From Parasutterella muris (GTDB taxonomy: Bacteria; Pseudomonadota; Gammaproteobacteria; Burkholderiales; Burkholderiaceae_F): 64,000 nucleotides of DNA. Position 1 is the first letter of the stretch. Each line of letters opens with the position of its first letter. Location of the stretch: the NCBI RefSeq assembly GCF_009767915.1, contig NZ_WSRP01000005.1:36298-100297 (forward strand). Direction: 5' to 3'. The position numbers and the translations under genes are program-made. The notes below the pieces were generated by a model. It did not search any database, was not told the DNA's origin, and saw only the letters and a program-made list of their open reading frames with translations. Below are positions 16,253 to 25,841 of this stretch, one piece after another.

Positions 16253-17485
16253 TTAGAAAATCATCATTAAAAAATTAATGAGGAAAACGTTCGACACGTT
16301 CAGCATTATAAGTCCAACAATGGAAAGTACTAAGAATCCATCCGTGCTGGGTCCGTATTTTTCGCAGAGCGACTGCATGTTGCTCAGCCCGTTGCCGCAG
16401 ACGCCCATAGAGAAGCTTAAACCGCCGACCGCAAAAAGCATTCCCTTGAAGTTTCTGCCGAGAAAATTGAAATAAACCCAGCGCGCATAAATAACATTAA
16501 GAAGAAGCTCAAGAAACGTGATGAGCAAAACTTCCCAAGTGACAGATCCGATCATGTCGAGTCGAAGCGAACAGGTCGAAAGAGCAATAAAAATTGTCAG
16601 AATGACTTTGGTCAGCGTTCTGAGCGCAAGACCGTCAACGCTGAAAAAATTTGTCTTATCTGCGAAATTTCTTATCAGTATCGCGAAAATCATGCAGCTG
16701 ACATAATCCGGAATGAATACATCCTGCAGAAAATAATGATTAAACAAGTCGCCCAAAGCCATACAGACGAAACTCAGCGCAAGAATCTTCATGCACTCGA
16801 CGGTGTGCTGCTGATAAAAAGGTCTTGGAGAGCGAAGGATCGAGCGCGAGAGTCTCTGGTTGTCAAATTCAGTGGAATTCGGATTTTTGAGTTTGTACTT
16901 GCTGATGAGATACTCGCCAAGGGGCGCGCCGATCATGAGAGAAAGAATCATGCCGAGCGTCACAACGCCGGAAGCCATCTGGGCGGCGCCGGAAATCGCG
17001 TCAAGCCGTTCAATGGTCGGCGCAAAATTATTGACCGTATCATAGCCTCCGATCATGGAGATCGTGCCGACTAAAAGACCTAAATGTTTATGCAGCCCGA
17101 GCATCTCGCAGGCGCCGATTCCGACAAGGGCCTGAAGCACACCGAGCACCAGAGCCAAAGCCCAAAACAGCATGGAAACCCAGGTACCCCGACTGATGAG
17201 CTTCCACGTTCCAAAGAGTGCGAGCATTGTCAGGAAAAACCGAAGCACAATGGAATTGAGACTGACGTCAAAATTAATAATCGCGGTGTCCGTGATGCGA
17301 AAAAGAAGAATAATCCCTGCGACAGGGAGACCTCCGATAAAAGGAACCGGAATCGAAAGCTTCTGCAAAAGAGGGATTTTTGACTTAATTAATCGGCCAA
17401 GAAAATAACTGACCAGCGCGATCCCCAAGAAAACAAAAGCATTTGGCTGAATATGCAGGATATTTTGTATGACTTGGTCGTCCAT
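16253..17485 (-). CDS. gltS: Sodium/glutamate symporter, GltS family
   Basis: 410 residues with about ten to twelve membrane helices. It shows the GltS features: an early IPVPFIGGLPVAG segment, a re-entrant region with SMIGGYDTVNNFAPT (about 143-157), and the matching C-terminal repeat with GGLSFSMGVCGNGLSNM. GltS imports L- or D-glutamate with Na+. Homologues may carry other dicarboxylates, so the substrate is inferred. An AAGGCG SD precedes the ATG. It is the first gene of a leftward pair with the thioredoxin-like gene. Confidence 0.88.
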   Translation of the reverse strand: MDDQVIQNILHIQPNAFVFLGIALVSYFLGRLIKSKIPLLQKLSIPVPFIGGLPVAGIILLFRITDTAIINFDVSLNSIVLRFFLTMLALFGTWKLISRGTWVSMLFWALALVLGVLQALVGIGACEMLGLHKHLGLLVGTISMIGGYDTVNNFAPTIERLDAISGAAQMASGVVTLGMILSLMIGAPLGEYLISKYKLKNPNSTEFDNQRLSRSILRSPRPFYQQHTVECMKILALSFVCMALGDLFNHYFLQDVFIPDYVSCMIFAILIRNFADKTNFFSVDGLALRTLTKVILTIFIALSTCSLRLDMIGSVTWEVLLITFLELLLNVIYARWVYFNFLGRNFKGMLFAVGGLSFSMGVCGNGLSNMQSLCEKYGPSTDGFLVLSIVGLIMLNVSNVFLINFLMMIF

Positions 17486-17579
17486 ATCGCCTTGGTAACT
17501 GCCCGTATTGAATAGATTTTAAGAGTTAGATAATCTTGTTTAGTATATCCTCTTAGGGTCAAACCAGAAAAATTTAGAA

Positions 17580-18500
17580 ATGAAGATAGAACTCAAACCT
17601 GTCACACTTGAACAGCTGCCGCTCTTAAAAGAGCAGCTTCCTAAACTTCAGACTGGAGACTGCAATTTATCGATTGCCTCCGTCATCGGAAGAGCGGAAG
17701 AGTATCAAATTAAATGGGGTTTAGTAGAAGGCGAACTGGTTTTAAACTGGATGCCTTACCCGGATATTCCTGCAGCTTATGTCCTGCCGCTGCAAAGCGA
17801 AAATATCCTCAAAATTATGCAGACGCTTGAGTGCAGCTGCAAAGACTGTAAAGAACCCTTGATTCTGTTCGGCCGGTTTACCTATATGACCGAGAAAATC
17901 TCCGAACTGATGCGCTACCGCAATTTCATTACGGTGTCTTCAAATTCCTGGTGGGACTACGTCTACGACAGATCCCGCATTGAAACACTTGAAGGCCGCG
18001 ATCTGCACGGAAAACGCAATTTCAATAAGCGTTTTTACAAAGCCTACCCCGATGCGGCCTTTGTTCCGCTTGACGCGCCAATGATTGAAAAATGCCGCGG
18101 CTTTTTAGCAAAATGGTATGAAGCGCACGGGGAAATGACAGAGTCGCTCCAAGCGGAAAAAGTCGCGATTGAATTCGCGTTCGATCATTTCGAAGACTTC
18201 GGCCTGATCGGAGGCGCACTCGTCAACGGAGACGACATCTTCGGATTTACCTACGGCTCCGGCGTCGGCGGCGATATTTTCTCAGTCCATATTGAAAAAG
18301 CCGATCGAAACGTTACCGGCGCGTACCCTGCTCTGGCTTCCGCTTTCGCAAAAGCGCTGCCGGAAGAATTCAAACAGATCAATCGCGAAGAAGACTTGGG
18401 ATTGGCCGGCTTGAGAAAAGCGAAAGAAGATTGGTCGCCCTCGACAATGATTCGTAAGACGCTGATGAGAATTCAGCGTGATGAGAGCCGTATCGAATAA
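17580..18500 (+). CDS. DUF2156 (phosphatidylglycerol lysyltransferase C-terminal domain-like) protein
   Basis: 306 residues with a two-lobed GNAT-like fold. Family markers visible are the acceptor-region stretch RDLHGKRNFNKRFYKAYP (about 139-156), a central FAFDHFEDFGLIGGALVNGDDIFGFTYG strand-helix region, and the C-terminal NREEDLGLAGLRKAKEDWSPSTMIRK. It lacks the membrane domain of MprF, so it is a soluble member. These are often annotated DUF2156 and their acceptor is unknown. The stop is one base from the stop of the convergent next gene. The SD is weak. Confidence 0.8.
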   Translation: MKIELKPVTLEQLPLLKEQLPKLQTGDCNLSIASVIGRAEEYQIKWGLVEGELVLNWMPYPDIPAAYVLPLQSENILKIMQTLECSCKDCKEPLILFGRFTYMTEKISELMRYRNFITVSSNSWWDYVYDRSRIETLEGRDLHGKRNFNKRFYKAYPDAAFVPLDAPMIEKCRGFLAKWYEAHGEMTESLQAEKVAIEFAFDHFEDFGLIGGALVNGDDIFGFTYGSGVGGDIFSVHIEKADRNVTGAYPALASAFAKALPEEFKQINREEDLGLAGLRKAKEDWSPSTMIRKTLMRIQRDESRIE

Positions 18501-18501
18501 T

Positions 18502-19023
18502 TTAAGCGTAGTTCTGCAAAAGAGCCGAGACCGAAGTAAGGTCTCGCTCAAAAATCAACTTAAGCGGGATTGAAATATCCGCTTGCGGATCCTTTGGCGG
18601 ACAAAGAGATGAATCCTCAAGCGCGTGATACAGCAGCCCCGCTTTTGTCATCAGTTCTTTGCCTTCCAATTCACTCTTTCGATCCCGAACAAGGCCGAGC
18701 ACCTTTTTGACAAACGGATCAGCGTCCGCGTCATTCCTCATCAGCGCAGGAACAATATCTTCTGTCTGAATGACGGATTCAAAACCGAAATGCTGAATCG
18801 GTTCATGAAATCCTTCTTTATCGCCGTGCCAATTCGAGAGCGAATCAAAGCCGTTCAAAAGATAAGAAATAATCCTGTCGGCAATCTGATCCAGATCCTG
18901 CGGCGTGTGAATTTCGTAATCGCAGGCCCAGACAACCTCTTCAGCAAAATCAACTTTATTGATGATTCTGAGAAGGTAATACGTGTCGCTTTTACGGCTT
19001 AAAGAAAAATAATCCTGAATCAT
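18502..19023 (-). CDS. Conserved-looking hypothetical protein
   Basis: 173 residues, acidic, soluble, with no signal peptide or membrane segment. It seems alpha/beta with helical C-terminal parts (IPLKLIFERDLTSVSALLQNYA at the end). No motif is recognised. Coding is supported by tight convergent packing against the DUF2156 gene (one base between the stops) and by normal codon use. The start is the first ATG; the SD is poor. Confidence 0.6.
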   Translation of the reverse strand: MIQDYFSLSRKSDTYYLLRIINKVDFAEEVVWACDYEIHTPQDLDQIADRIISYLLNGFDSLSNWHGDKEGFHEPIQHFGFESVIQTEDIVPALMRNDADADPFVKKVLGLVRDRKSELEGKELMTKAGLLYHALEDSSLCPPKDPQADISIPLKLIFERDLTSVSALLQNYA

Positions 19024-19139
19024 TTCTGAATAAATACTGTCAACCTACGCTGTGGAAATATATCACGCGTCAGCGCATGAACCACACGGTCAAACTCAAT
19101 TCAGAACTACGGGAATTTAAAAATAGGAAGGAGGATGTT

Positions 19140-19215
19140 TGGTGGAGAAAATGGGGATCGAACCCACGACCTCTGCATTGCGAACGCAGCGCTCTCCCAG
19201 CTGAGCTATTTCCCC
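19140..19215 (-). tRNA. tRNA-Ala(CGC)
   Basis: A complete 76-nt cloverleaf on the minus strand with encoded CCA (19140-19142). The acceptor stem GGGGAAA/TTTCTCC includes the G3-U70 pair that defines alanine identity. The D arm (GCTC...GAGC), the anticodon stem CTGCG/TGCAG and the T arm GTGGG-TTCGATC-CCCAT all pair. The anticodon is CGC (19180-19182), reading GCG. Confidence 0.95.
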
Positions 19216-19288
19216 ACCGATTTGGAAACTTTCGACATTGTGCACTAAAAAGAAGCTTCTAGCAACTCAACAAACTAAGGGTTTTTAC

Positions 19289-20680
19289 TTACTTAATAGA
19301 AGGTTGGTTAGAATTCAAATAGTTATTGAGCGCTTCTTCTCCGTCAATTTCCTGCGCCTTCTGAATTTGTTCAGCGCTCATTCTGTTTTCCAGTGCGGTA
19401 AAAGCCTGTTTAACTTCGTCAGTCGCGTTTTTATCCAATGCGCATTGATTGAGGATCGAATAAGCTGTGACCGGATCAAAATGGATCCAATTGGGCTGAG
19501 ACAGTCTCATTGCGAATTCACAAACCTGTGAGCGGTCCCCTTTCTGTATAGCTGCCAGCGAGAGTGCGCCGCCTAAATTAAAGTTTTTGCGCACGCCGGT
19601 ACCGTTCCAGAAACGGTCGGCTTCATTCTGAAGTTCTGATGTTGAGGCTTTTTTAATATAGATATCCAGATACTTCTGGGCCTGATCCCGGCTTCTAACG
19701 CTTTGCGGTCCGGTTTGGTAAAGTTTGACAAGAGAAAGCAGATCGTCGTTTCTTGCATATGGCGCCGCCTTTGTCAGCCACTGAACCGCCTTGACCGGAT
19801 CCGGTTCCACGCCCTGCGCGCCGTCTCGGTAAAGTCTTCCCGTCTGAAGCTCGGCCGCGCCCAAGCCCTTCTCTGCCGCTTTTTCAAACCAGCTGAGTGC
19901 CTGCGGATAATCCTGACGATTCCAGTAGCATTCGCCTAAATAAAACATCGCGTTAACGCCGCCCTTCTTAGCAGCGGCCTTGGCCCAGAAAATTGCTTTG
20001 TCTTCATCTTTAGGCAGACGATAGCCATGTCCATACGAATAACTAATGGTATAGAGCTCACTCGGAGAGCCGTTTTCGAGCAGCGTATCAATCAGGAAGC
20101 GGCCTTTTGCCTGTGCCTGCGGATCGTCTGTCTTGGCAAGGTACTTTTCCCCGGTCACCACGCGCGCCAGTTTGTGTCCGTTTTCTGCGGCTTTTTCAAG
20201 CCAATAGTCAGCCTTTTCAGCAGACTTCTCGACTCCGGTGCCGTCGCTGTAGAAAAAGCCCAGAGCGGCCATCGCCGGTACATAATCTTTTTCCGCTGCT
20301 GCTTTTGCGAGTTCAAACGCTTTTTCGGAGGACTGCTCAACTCCTGAGCCTCTGCGGTACAGAGTTGAAAGGCGCATCATTGCTTTTGGGCTCCCAAGAG
20401 CAGCCGCCTGAGAATAGAGATCGGCCGCTTTAGCCAGATCAACCGGAACATGGTCGCCGTAAAGATAAACTTCAGCTTCCTGAATCAGCTTAGCGATCTT
20501 ATCTTTGTCTTCAGCAGATACCGCAGCTGCGGGCTCCGAAGCTGACTCTGACGCCGAACTCTCGGCCGAGACCGCGGGTACTGTCTCCGCATTCTGCTGC
20601 TGAGCGTGTGCGGTCATAAAAAAGAGCGCCGAACACAAACCACCGACGAGGATGGAAGTTCTGAATTTCAAATGGGCCAT
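19289..20680 (-). CDS. Exported Sel1-repeat (TPR-like) protein
   Basis: 463 residues. Residues 1-26 are a signal peptide (…FFMTAHA/QQQ). An Ala/Ser/Glu/Pro-rich linker (~30-55) precedes about eight Sel1 repeats of ~36 residues, recognisable by A...YxxAAxLGxPxAMxxLxxLYxxGxG units. Sel1 proteins act as scaffolds for protein-protein contacts in the envelope or at host interfaces. A strong SD (AAGGAGAG) is present. It is monocistronic and downstream of the tRNA on the map. No partner is indicated by the neighbours. Confidence 0.85.
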   Translation of the reverse strand: MAHLKFRTSILVGGLCSALFFMTAHAQQQNAETVPAVSAESSASESASEPAAAVSAEDKDKIAKLIQEAEVYLYGDHVPVDLAKAADLYSQAAALGSPKAMMRLSTLYRRGSGVEQSSEKAFELAKAAAEKDYVPAMAALGFFYSDGTGVEKSAEKADYWLEKAAENGHKLARVVTGEKYLAKTDDPQAQAKGRFLIDTLLENGSPSELYTISYSYGHGYRLPKDEDKAIFWAKAAAKKGGVNAMFYLGECYWNRQDYPQALSWFEKAAEKGLGAAELQTGRLYRDGAQGVEPDPVKAVQWLTKAAPYARNDDLLSLVKLYQTGPQSVRSRDQAQKYLDIYIKKASTSELQNEADRFWNGTGVRKNFNLGGALSLAAIQKGDRSQVCEFAMRLSQPNWIHFDPVTAYSILNQCALDKNATDEVKQAFTALENRMSAEQIQKAQEIDGEEALNNYLNSNQPSIK

Positions 20681-21202
20681 GAAAACTCTCCTTCCCGTAA
20701 TTTTTGCAGATTTATCCCTGCAAAAACGAATCTTTTGTGAGAACGAACAGCGTGATTAAAGACAAATGCCGAACAATATTAGAGGTAATCACGATCAGGA
20801 AAATACTTATGATTTTTGTCCTGAAATCACCATTAAACGCTGAAATTGTTTATTACAATTTCAACTTTGCTTTTAATTATAAAAACGCCAATCAACCACC
20901 GGATATTAAAGATGAATTTTATAGGGTTATTTGTCAGACAAAATCCGCTTAGAGACTGCGGCTCATGGGGTGGGTTTACTGAACATTACAGACGATTGTT
21001 ACCCCGTATAGGTGATATTTGAACGAAAATCTTAATAAAAAAACGGATTTATAAAAATTGTTTTTATAAATATATTCATAAATTCAAATAAATAGTAAAT
21101 CGGTATTACCCCGCTTAGAACAAACGATAATCCCCCTTGAAATGGTGGGGTGAAATCTTTAATATTTGTCTGTAACAATAATAATTCTAAGGATGGACCG
21201 CT
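20681..21202. other. Intergenic region ahead of the GntR gene, with repeated TTACCCCG element
   Basis: No gene is supported; an 82-codon frame at 20704-20952 lacks an SD and family resemblance. TTACCCCGTATAG (starting near 20999) and TTACCCCGCTTAG (starting near 21107) form a 13-base direct repeat with two differences. CCCC and GGGG blocks flank position 21140. These may be binding sites for the adjacent regulator. Confidence 0.4.
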
Positions 21203-21943
21203 ATGAAGAATGCACGATGGATTAAGCTGGCAAATGATCTGACAAAAGGAATTACGACTGGGGAATTCCCTCTTCATTCCTATCTTCCGACTGAAGCAGA
21301 GCTGTGCGCACAGTACAACGTCAGCCGCTATACCGTTCGTCTCGCTCTTGCGGATTTAACTCGCATGGGGTTAATCCGTCGCTGGCCGAGACTTGGTTCT
21401 AAAGTCGTCTCGGTGGGTTTTGACGAAAGCTACGCGCGCTCTTTTACTTCAGTCTCTGAAATCGATCATCTCTCAAGTACCCATAAACGTGAAATCCAGT
21501 TAACTCAGGAATGCGTTGTCGATCAGGAGCTCGCTCAGAAACTTGAGTGTGAAAAATATCTCCGTTTCCTTCGCTTCACGAATATTCGTACCCATCCGAC
21601 CGATGAAGGCAAACCGGTTGTCTGGACTGCGGTCTACGTCAACGCCGCCTATTCCAAGCTTCCGGAACTCGCAAGACACAACCCGCTGGTTCTTCTTTCA
21701 ACGCTGATTGAAAAGGAATACGGAGAAAGATGTCAGGAAGTCACTCAGAAAATTTCCGCGGTTCCCCTTCCCGCTGAAGCGGCGATCAGTCTAAACGCGA
21801 CACCGGGTTCGCCTGCGCTGAGAATCCTTCGTCACTATCTTGGCATTCGCAGAAATATCCTTGAAATTTCCGAGTCTTATCACCCGGGCGATCGTTATTC
21901 TCTCACGATCAACATGCAGAACGGCCGAAGAGATGTTCGGTAA
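21203..21943 (+). CDS. GntR-family regulator of the HutC/UTRA group
   Basis: 246 residues. The N-terminal winged HTH (about 7-70) reads LPTEAELCAQYNVSRYTVRLAL, the classic GntR helix-turn-helix, then GLIRRWPRLGSKV. Residues ~90-240 form a UTRA effector domain (FLRFTNIRT, RILRHYLGIRRNILEISESYHPGDRYSL). The ligand is unknown. The SD AAGGATGG is well placed. No catabolic operon adjoins it, so its targets lie elsewhere or it is autoregulatory. It ends in a strong terminator before recG. Confidence 0.88.
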   Translation: MKNARWIKLANDLTKGITTGEFPLHSYLPTEAELCAQYNVSRYTVRLALADLTRMGLIRRWPRLGSKVVSVGFDESYARSFTSVSEIDHLSSTHKREIQLTQECVVDQELAQKLECEKYLRFLRFTNIRTHPTDEGKPVVWTAVYVNAAYSKLPELARHNPLVLLSTLIEKEYGERCQEVTQKISAVPLPAEAAISLNATPGSPALRILRHYLGIRRNILEISESYHPGDRYSLTINMQNGRRDVR

Positions 21944-21960
21944 TTTGCACTAAAATAAAC

Positions 21961-21985
21961 AGGGCCTTCGGGCCCTTTTCTTTTT
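21961..21985 (+). terminator. Terminator after the GntR gene
   Basis: AGGGCC-TTCG-GGCCCT (21961-21976), a stable tetraloop hairpin, is followed by TTTCTTTTTC. Confidence 0.88.
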
Positions 21986-22019
21986 CTCGCGTCTTGCGAC
22001 TTTTTGGTGGATTGCTTCA

Positions 22020-24089
22020 GTGGCAGAGTCTAAAAACGTATACGGCAGAAAGCCCGGTCAGAAACTTGCGCCGCTTAAAGAGCGGCTGAAAAAGCTCGGT
22101 CTCTCAAGAGACTGGGACTTTGTGCTTCATTTGCCGCTGCGCTATGAGGACGAAACCTCTGTGACGCCGATTGCCGACCTTGTCCCCGGTGTGGATCAGC
22201 AGGTTGAGGGAGAAGTGGTCCGCAGCCAGGAAAACCGTTTTCGAGGCTCATTCGAGGCTTGGATTGACGACGGATCCGACGTTCTGAAACTGCGTTATCT
22301 CCATTACTTCCCTTCTCTGCGCGAGGTTCTGAAGGAAGGAAAGCGTGTGCGCCTTTTCGGCAATCCCCGCCGCAGCTACGGCGGTGAACTCGAAATGATT
22401 CACCCGAAAACCCGTAATATCAAGTCGGACGCGGAATTGCCTAAAACGCTGACGCCGGTGTATCCGGCGGGCGAAGGTATTACTCAGCCGTGGCTCAGAA
22501 AACGAATTGACCGCGCTCTGATGGACGTGGATATCAAAGACCTGCTGACTGAAGAAGAAAGACAAAGCCTCGGTCTTCCGGAATTGAGAAAGGCGATTGA
22601 ATCGCTGCACCATCCTGCCCCCGGAGCCAGTCTCGAAGCCCTGCAGGAAAAAACCGATCCGGCCTGGCAAAGACTCAAGTTTGATGAACTGCTCGCGCAG
22701 CAAATCGCGCTGAAACGCTCTCGTAAACTCAGAGAGACGAATAAAGCGCCTCTGATGCCCTTTCCGAAAGGAAGGACCGACTCTCTGAGCTTTAAATTTT
22801 ATAAGTCTCTGCCGTTTAAGCTGACAGGCGCTCAAAAGCGTGTATGGAACGAAATTGTCGGTTCTCTGCAGTCGGATCGTCCGATGAACCGCCTGGTTCA
22901 GGGCGATGTGGGAAGCGGCAAAACCGTTATCGCGGCGCTCGCCGCCTGTCAGGCGATTGACTGCGGCTATCAGGCGGCGCTTATGGCGCCGACCGAAATT
23001 CTGGCCGAGCAGCATTTCAGAAAGATTATTTCCTGGCTTGAGCCTTTTGGCGTGCGCGTCGTTTGGCTCTCGGGAAAACAAAAGGCGAAAGAAAAGCGCG
23101 AGGCACTTAAGGCGATCGCGGACGGCGCTGAACTTGTGGTCGGCACCCACGCCCTCATTCAGCCTGACGTCGCTTTTAAAGCGCTCGGTCTGGCGATCGT
23201 GGACGAACAGCACCGCTTCGGCGTGAATCAGCGCCTGCAGCTGAGAGCAGAACGCGAGGACGGCTTTATGCCGCATCTGCTGATGCTGTCGGCGACTCCC
23301 ATTCCGCGAACACTCGCGATGAGCTATCTCGCGGACGTGGATGTTTCGGTCATTGATGAACTTCCGCCTGGCCGACAGAAAATCGAAACTAAACTGCTCT
23401 CGATGCAGCGTAAGGAAGAACTGATCGAATCGATCGGCCAGTCGCTCAGTCACGGAGCTCAGGCCTACTGGGTCTGTCCGCTCATTGAGGAGAGCGAAAA
23501 AATAGATTTAACCGCGGCGACGGAAACCTGCGAACAGATCTGCGCCCTGCTTCCGAACTATCGGATTGAGCTGCTGCACGGCAAAATGACGCCGGAAGAA
23601 AAAAACGTCATTATGGACAGATTCGTTAAGGGCGAGACTCAGCTTTTAGTATCGACTACGGTTATTGAGGTGGGCGTCGATGTGCCTAACGCGACCATCA
23701 TGGTGATTGAACACGCCGAGCGCTTCGGACTGGCGCAGCTTCACCAGCTTAGAGGCCGAGTCGGACGCGGCAGTGAAAAGAGTTTCTGTGTCGCGCTCTT
23801 CGGCAATAAACTTTCCGATATCGGCAAGGAACGTCTTAAAGTCTTTAAGAGCACGACGGACGGTTTTGAAATCTCAAGAAGAGACCTTGAACTCAGAGGT
23901 CCGGGAGAGTTTCTCGGTGCCCGTCAGAGCGGAGTCGCCCTGCTTCGCTTTGCTAACCTCGACACAGATGTCGATTTGGTGGAAAAGGCGACCCATTTGG
24001 CGCAGCGCTGGATTGATGAAAATGACGAGCGGGCTGACACGCATGCAGCCCGCTGGTATGAATCTAAAGAAAAATTCCTTGAAGCTTAA
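22020..24089 (+). CDS. recG: ATP-dependent DNA helicase RecG
   Basis: 689 residues (E. coli RecG is 693). The N-terminal wedge/OB domain is followed by SF2 motifs: Walker A GDVGSGKT (about residues 296-303), the Q-like LTGAQKRVW ahead of it, DEQHRFGV (motif II), LMLSATPIPRTL (III) and QLRGRVGRG (VI). RecG regresses stalled forks and branch-migrates Holliday junctions. The start is GTG at 22020, with GGTGG about ten bases upstream. No nearer ATG keeps the N-terminus. The stop overlaps convergent proC by 4 bases. Confidence 0.96.
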   Translation: MAESKNVYGRKPGQKLAPLKERLKKLGLSRDWDFVLHLPLRYEDETSVTPIADLVPGVDQQVEGEVVRSQENRFRGSFEAWIDDGSDVLKLRYLHYFPSLREVLKEGKRVRLFGNPRRSYGGELEMIHPKTRNIKSDAELPKTLTPVYPAGEGITQPWLRKRIDRALMDVDIKDLLTEEERQSLGLPELRKAIESLHHPAPGASLEALQEKTDPAWQRLKFDELLAQQIALKRSRKLRETNKAPLMPFPKGRTDSLSFKFYKSLPFKLTGAQKRVWNEIVGSLQSDRPMNRLVQGDVGSGKTVIAALAACQAIDCGYQAALMAPTEILAEQHFRKIISWLEPFGVRVVWLSGKQKAKEKREALKAIADGAELVVGTHALIQPDVAFKALGLAIVDEQHRFGVNQRLQLRAEREDGFMPHLLMLSATPIPRTLAMSYLADVDVSVIDELPPGRQKIETKLLSMQRKEELIESIGQSLSHGAQAYWVCPLIEESEKIDLTAATETCEQICALLPNYRIELLHGKMTPEEKNVIMDRFVKGETQLLVSTTVIEVGVDVPNATIMVIEHAERFGLAQLHQLRGRVGRGSEKSFCVALFGNKLSDIGKERLKVFKSTTDGFEISRRDLELRGPGEFLGARQSGVALLRFANLDTDVDLVEKATHLAQRWIDENDERADTHAARWYESKEKFLEA

Positions 24090-24919
24090 TCTTTTTTGGA
24101 TTCCAGGTTTTCATGGAATGCTTCGCCAAGCTCAGCGGATCTGCGTCTGCAGGCGTCCATCGCGTCTTGCATCATTTCCATGAAGCCTCTTTCCTGCATA
24201 ACTTTTAATGCTTCATAAGTGGTGCCGCCTTTACTGGTGACTTTTGCACGGAGCTCTGCAGGCGGCTCGTCGCTCTGTCGCGCCAGTTCCGCAGAACCCA
24301 GAACTGTGGCAATCGCGAGTCTTCTTGCCTGCACCTCGTTAAAGCCGTAGCGAATACCGGCGTTTTCGAGTGCTTCAATAAAACGGAATACGTAAGCGGG
24401 GCCGGATCCGGAAACCGCGGTCACGCCTTCGAGCATCTCTTCCTTATCGCACCAAATCAGATCTCCGCAAGCCGCAAACACCTTCACGATAAAGAGGTGG
24501 TCTTCGTCCGCCTCAGCAGTCGCGTAAAGACCGCAGACGCCCTTGCCGATTTTCATCGGCGTATTGGGCATGGCGCGGCAGATTCGATTCTGTCCGAGCA
24601 TGGCCCGCAGATCTTCAATTCGTACGCCTGCGGCAATAGAGATAATCAGCGCCTCATCCATCCATTCTTTTGCCGAGGCGATCGCGTCGGGAAGCTGCTG
24701 CGGCTTAACCGCCAAAACGACAGAATCGATCTGCGCCATCCAGGAGCCGGGTTTGTCATGGACTTGAACGCCGAACTGTTTGCTGAAGCGCTCAAGCTTT
24801 TCCGTGTTGCGGTCGATCACATGAATGTCTTCACCGGACCAATCGCTTGTGACCATCTTAGAAATAATGGCGGACGCCATGTTGCCGCCGCCGTAAAAAA
24901 CAATGGTTTTTCTGTTCAT
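24086..24919 (-). CDS. proC: Pyrroline-5-carboxylate reductase
   Basis: 277 residues. It catalyses the last step of proline synthesis, reducing P5C with NAD(P)H. The N-terminal Rossmann motif is FYGGGNMASAI. The central signature is AMPNTPMKIGKGVCGLY, and the C-terminal dimer motif TAVSGSGPAYVF continues to TSKGGTTYEAL. The ATG overlaps the yggS stop as ATGA, and an AAGGAA SD lies inside yggS, so the pair is translationally coupled. The yggS-proC order is widespread in proteobacteria. Confidence 0.96.
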   Translation of the reverse strand: MNRKTIVFYGGGNMASAIISKMVTSDWSGEDIHVIDRNTEKLERFSKQFGVQVHDKPGSWMAQIDSVVLAVKPQQLPDAIASAKEWMDEALIISIAAGVRIEDLRAMLGQNRICRAMPNTPMKIGKGVCGLYATAEADEDHLFIVKVFAACGDLIWCDKEEMLEGVTAVSGSGPAYVFRFIEALENAGIRYGFNEVQARRLAIATVLGSAELARQSDEPPAELRAKVTSKGGTTYEALKVMQERGFMEMMQDAMDACRRRSAELGEAFHENLESKKD

Positions 24920-25644
24920 TTTGATTCCTTATTGCCGTAGTCTCTGGGCCCGAAGATCGCGGAACCGACGCGCACCATAGTTGAGCCGCACTCCACTGCT
25001 TCTTTCATGTCGGAGCTCATGCCCATAGAAAGCGTATCAATATCAAAGCCCATGTCTTTGAGCTGAGTATATAGAGAAAACATCTCCCGAAGCGGCGCTT
25101 TTTTACCTTCTTCCGTATCCGACGGAGCGGGAATCGCCATCAGACCTCTCAATTTGAGATTAGGGAGCGTTGTGACGGCCTGGGCTAAAGCGGGCACATC
25201 CATAGGTTCACAGCCGCCCTTGGAGTCTTCACCGGAAATATGGACCTCAATCAGCACGTTCAGCGGCCCAAGCTCCACGGGCCTTTGCTCGGAGAGCCGT
25301 TCGGCGATTTTAAGGCGGTCCACGGTCTGCACCCAGTCAAAATGCTCAGCGACCGGGCGGGTTTTGTTGGACTGGAGTCTGCCGATGAAATGCCAGGTTA
25401 AATCCAGGTTCGGTTCGTTCTCTCTGAACCATCGGATCTTCTCGATACCCTCTTGGACATAGTTTTCTCCAAAGGCGTGCATTCCGCATCCGACTGCTTC
25501 CCGAATCGCCTCAATGTCAAACGTTTTTGAGACCGGAAGAAGAAATACGCTTCCGGCTGCGCGGAGTGATTCTTTCTCTGCAAGGGCTAAATTTGATTTA
25601 ACCTTTTCGTACCTGTCCGCAAGACCCGGTTTAAGAACTGACAT
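24916..25644 (-). CDS. yggS: YggS-family PLP-binding homeostasis protein
   Basis: 242 residues, single-domain TIM-barrel fold like alanine racemase but without catalytic activity. It is known to buffer pyridoxal phosphate and affect amino-acid pools. Signatures are LLPVSKTF (the PLP lysine, about residue 59), FGENYVQEGIEKI, WHFIGRLQSNK and LSMGMSSDMKEAVECGSTMVRVGSAIFG. It is the first gene of the coupled yggS-proC operon. Confidence 0.93.
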   Translation of the reverse strand: MSVLKPGLADRYEKVKSNLALAEKESLRAAGSVFLLPVSKTFDIEAIREAVGCGMHAFGENYVQEGIEKIRWFRENEPNLDLTWHFIGRLQSNKTRPVAEHFDWVQTVDRLKIAERLSEQRPVELGPLNVLIEVHISGEDSKGGCEPMDVPALAQAVTTLPNLKLRGLMAIPAPSDTEEGKKAPLREMFSLYTQLKDMGFDIDTLSMGMSSDMKEAVECGSTMVRVGSAIFGPRDYGNKESK

Positions 25645-25841
25645 TTCAAACCCCCAAAATTAAATTTCTTGTAAATAGTAGTCTTATTTTAGGGTTAGTA
25701 ACCAAACTTACAAATATCTGATTAATAAAAACGGGGGATGATTGTCATTAATAAAAAATCATTCTACTCATAATCAATAATATTATTTTTTATCGTAAAT
25801 GGTATATTATTCACATAACCGAACCGCTTGGATATAAATAT

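Noticed and set aside
20704..20952. 82-codon frame upstream of the GntR gene
   Set aside because: No SD and no recognisable motif; it sits in promoter-like AT-rich DNA.
22248..23453. 401-codon minus-strand frame opposite recG
   Set aside because: recG is unmistakable on the other strand; the antisense frame is Arg/Gln/Phe-rich with no family resemblance. Similar long antisense frames lie opposite the amidohydrolase (40157-41302), valS (45946-47151) and pepA (35198-36442) and were rejected alike.
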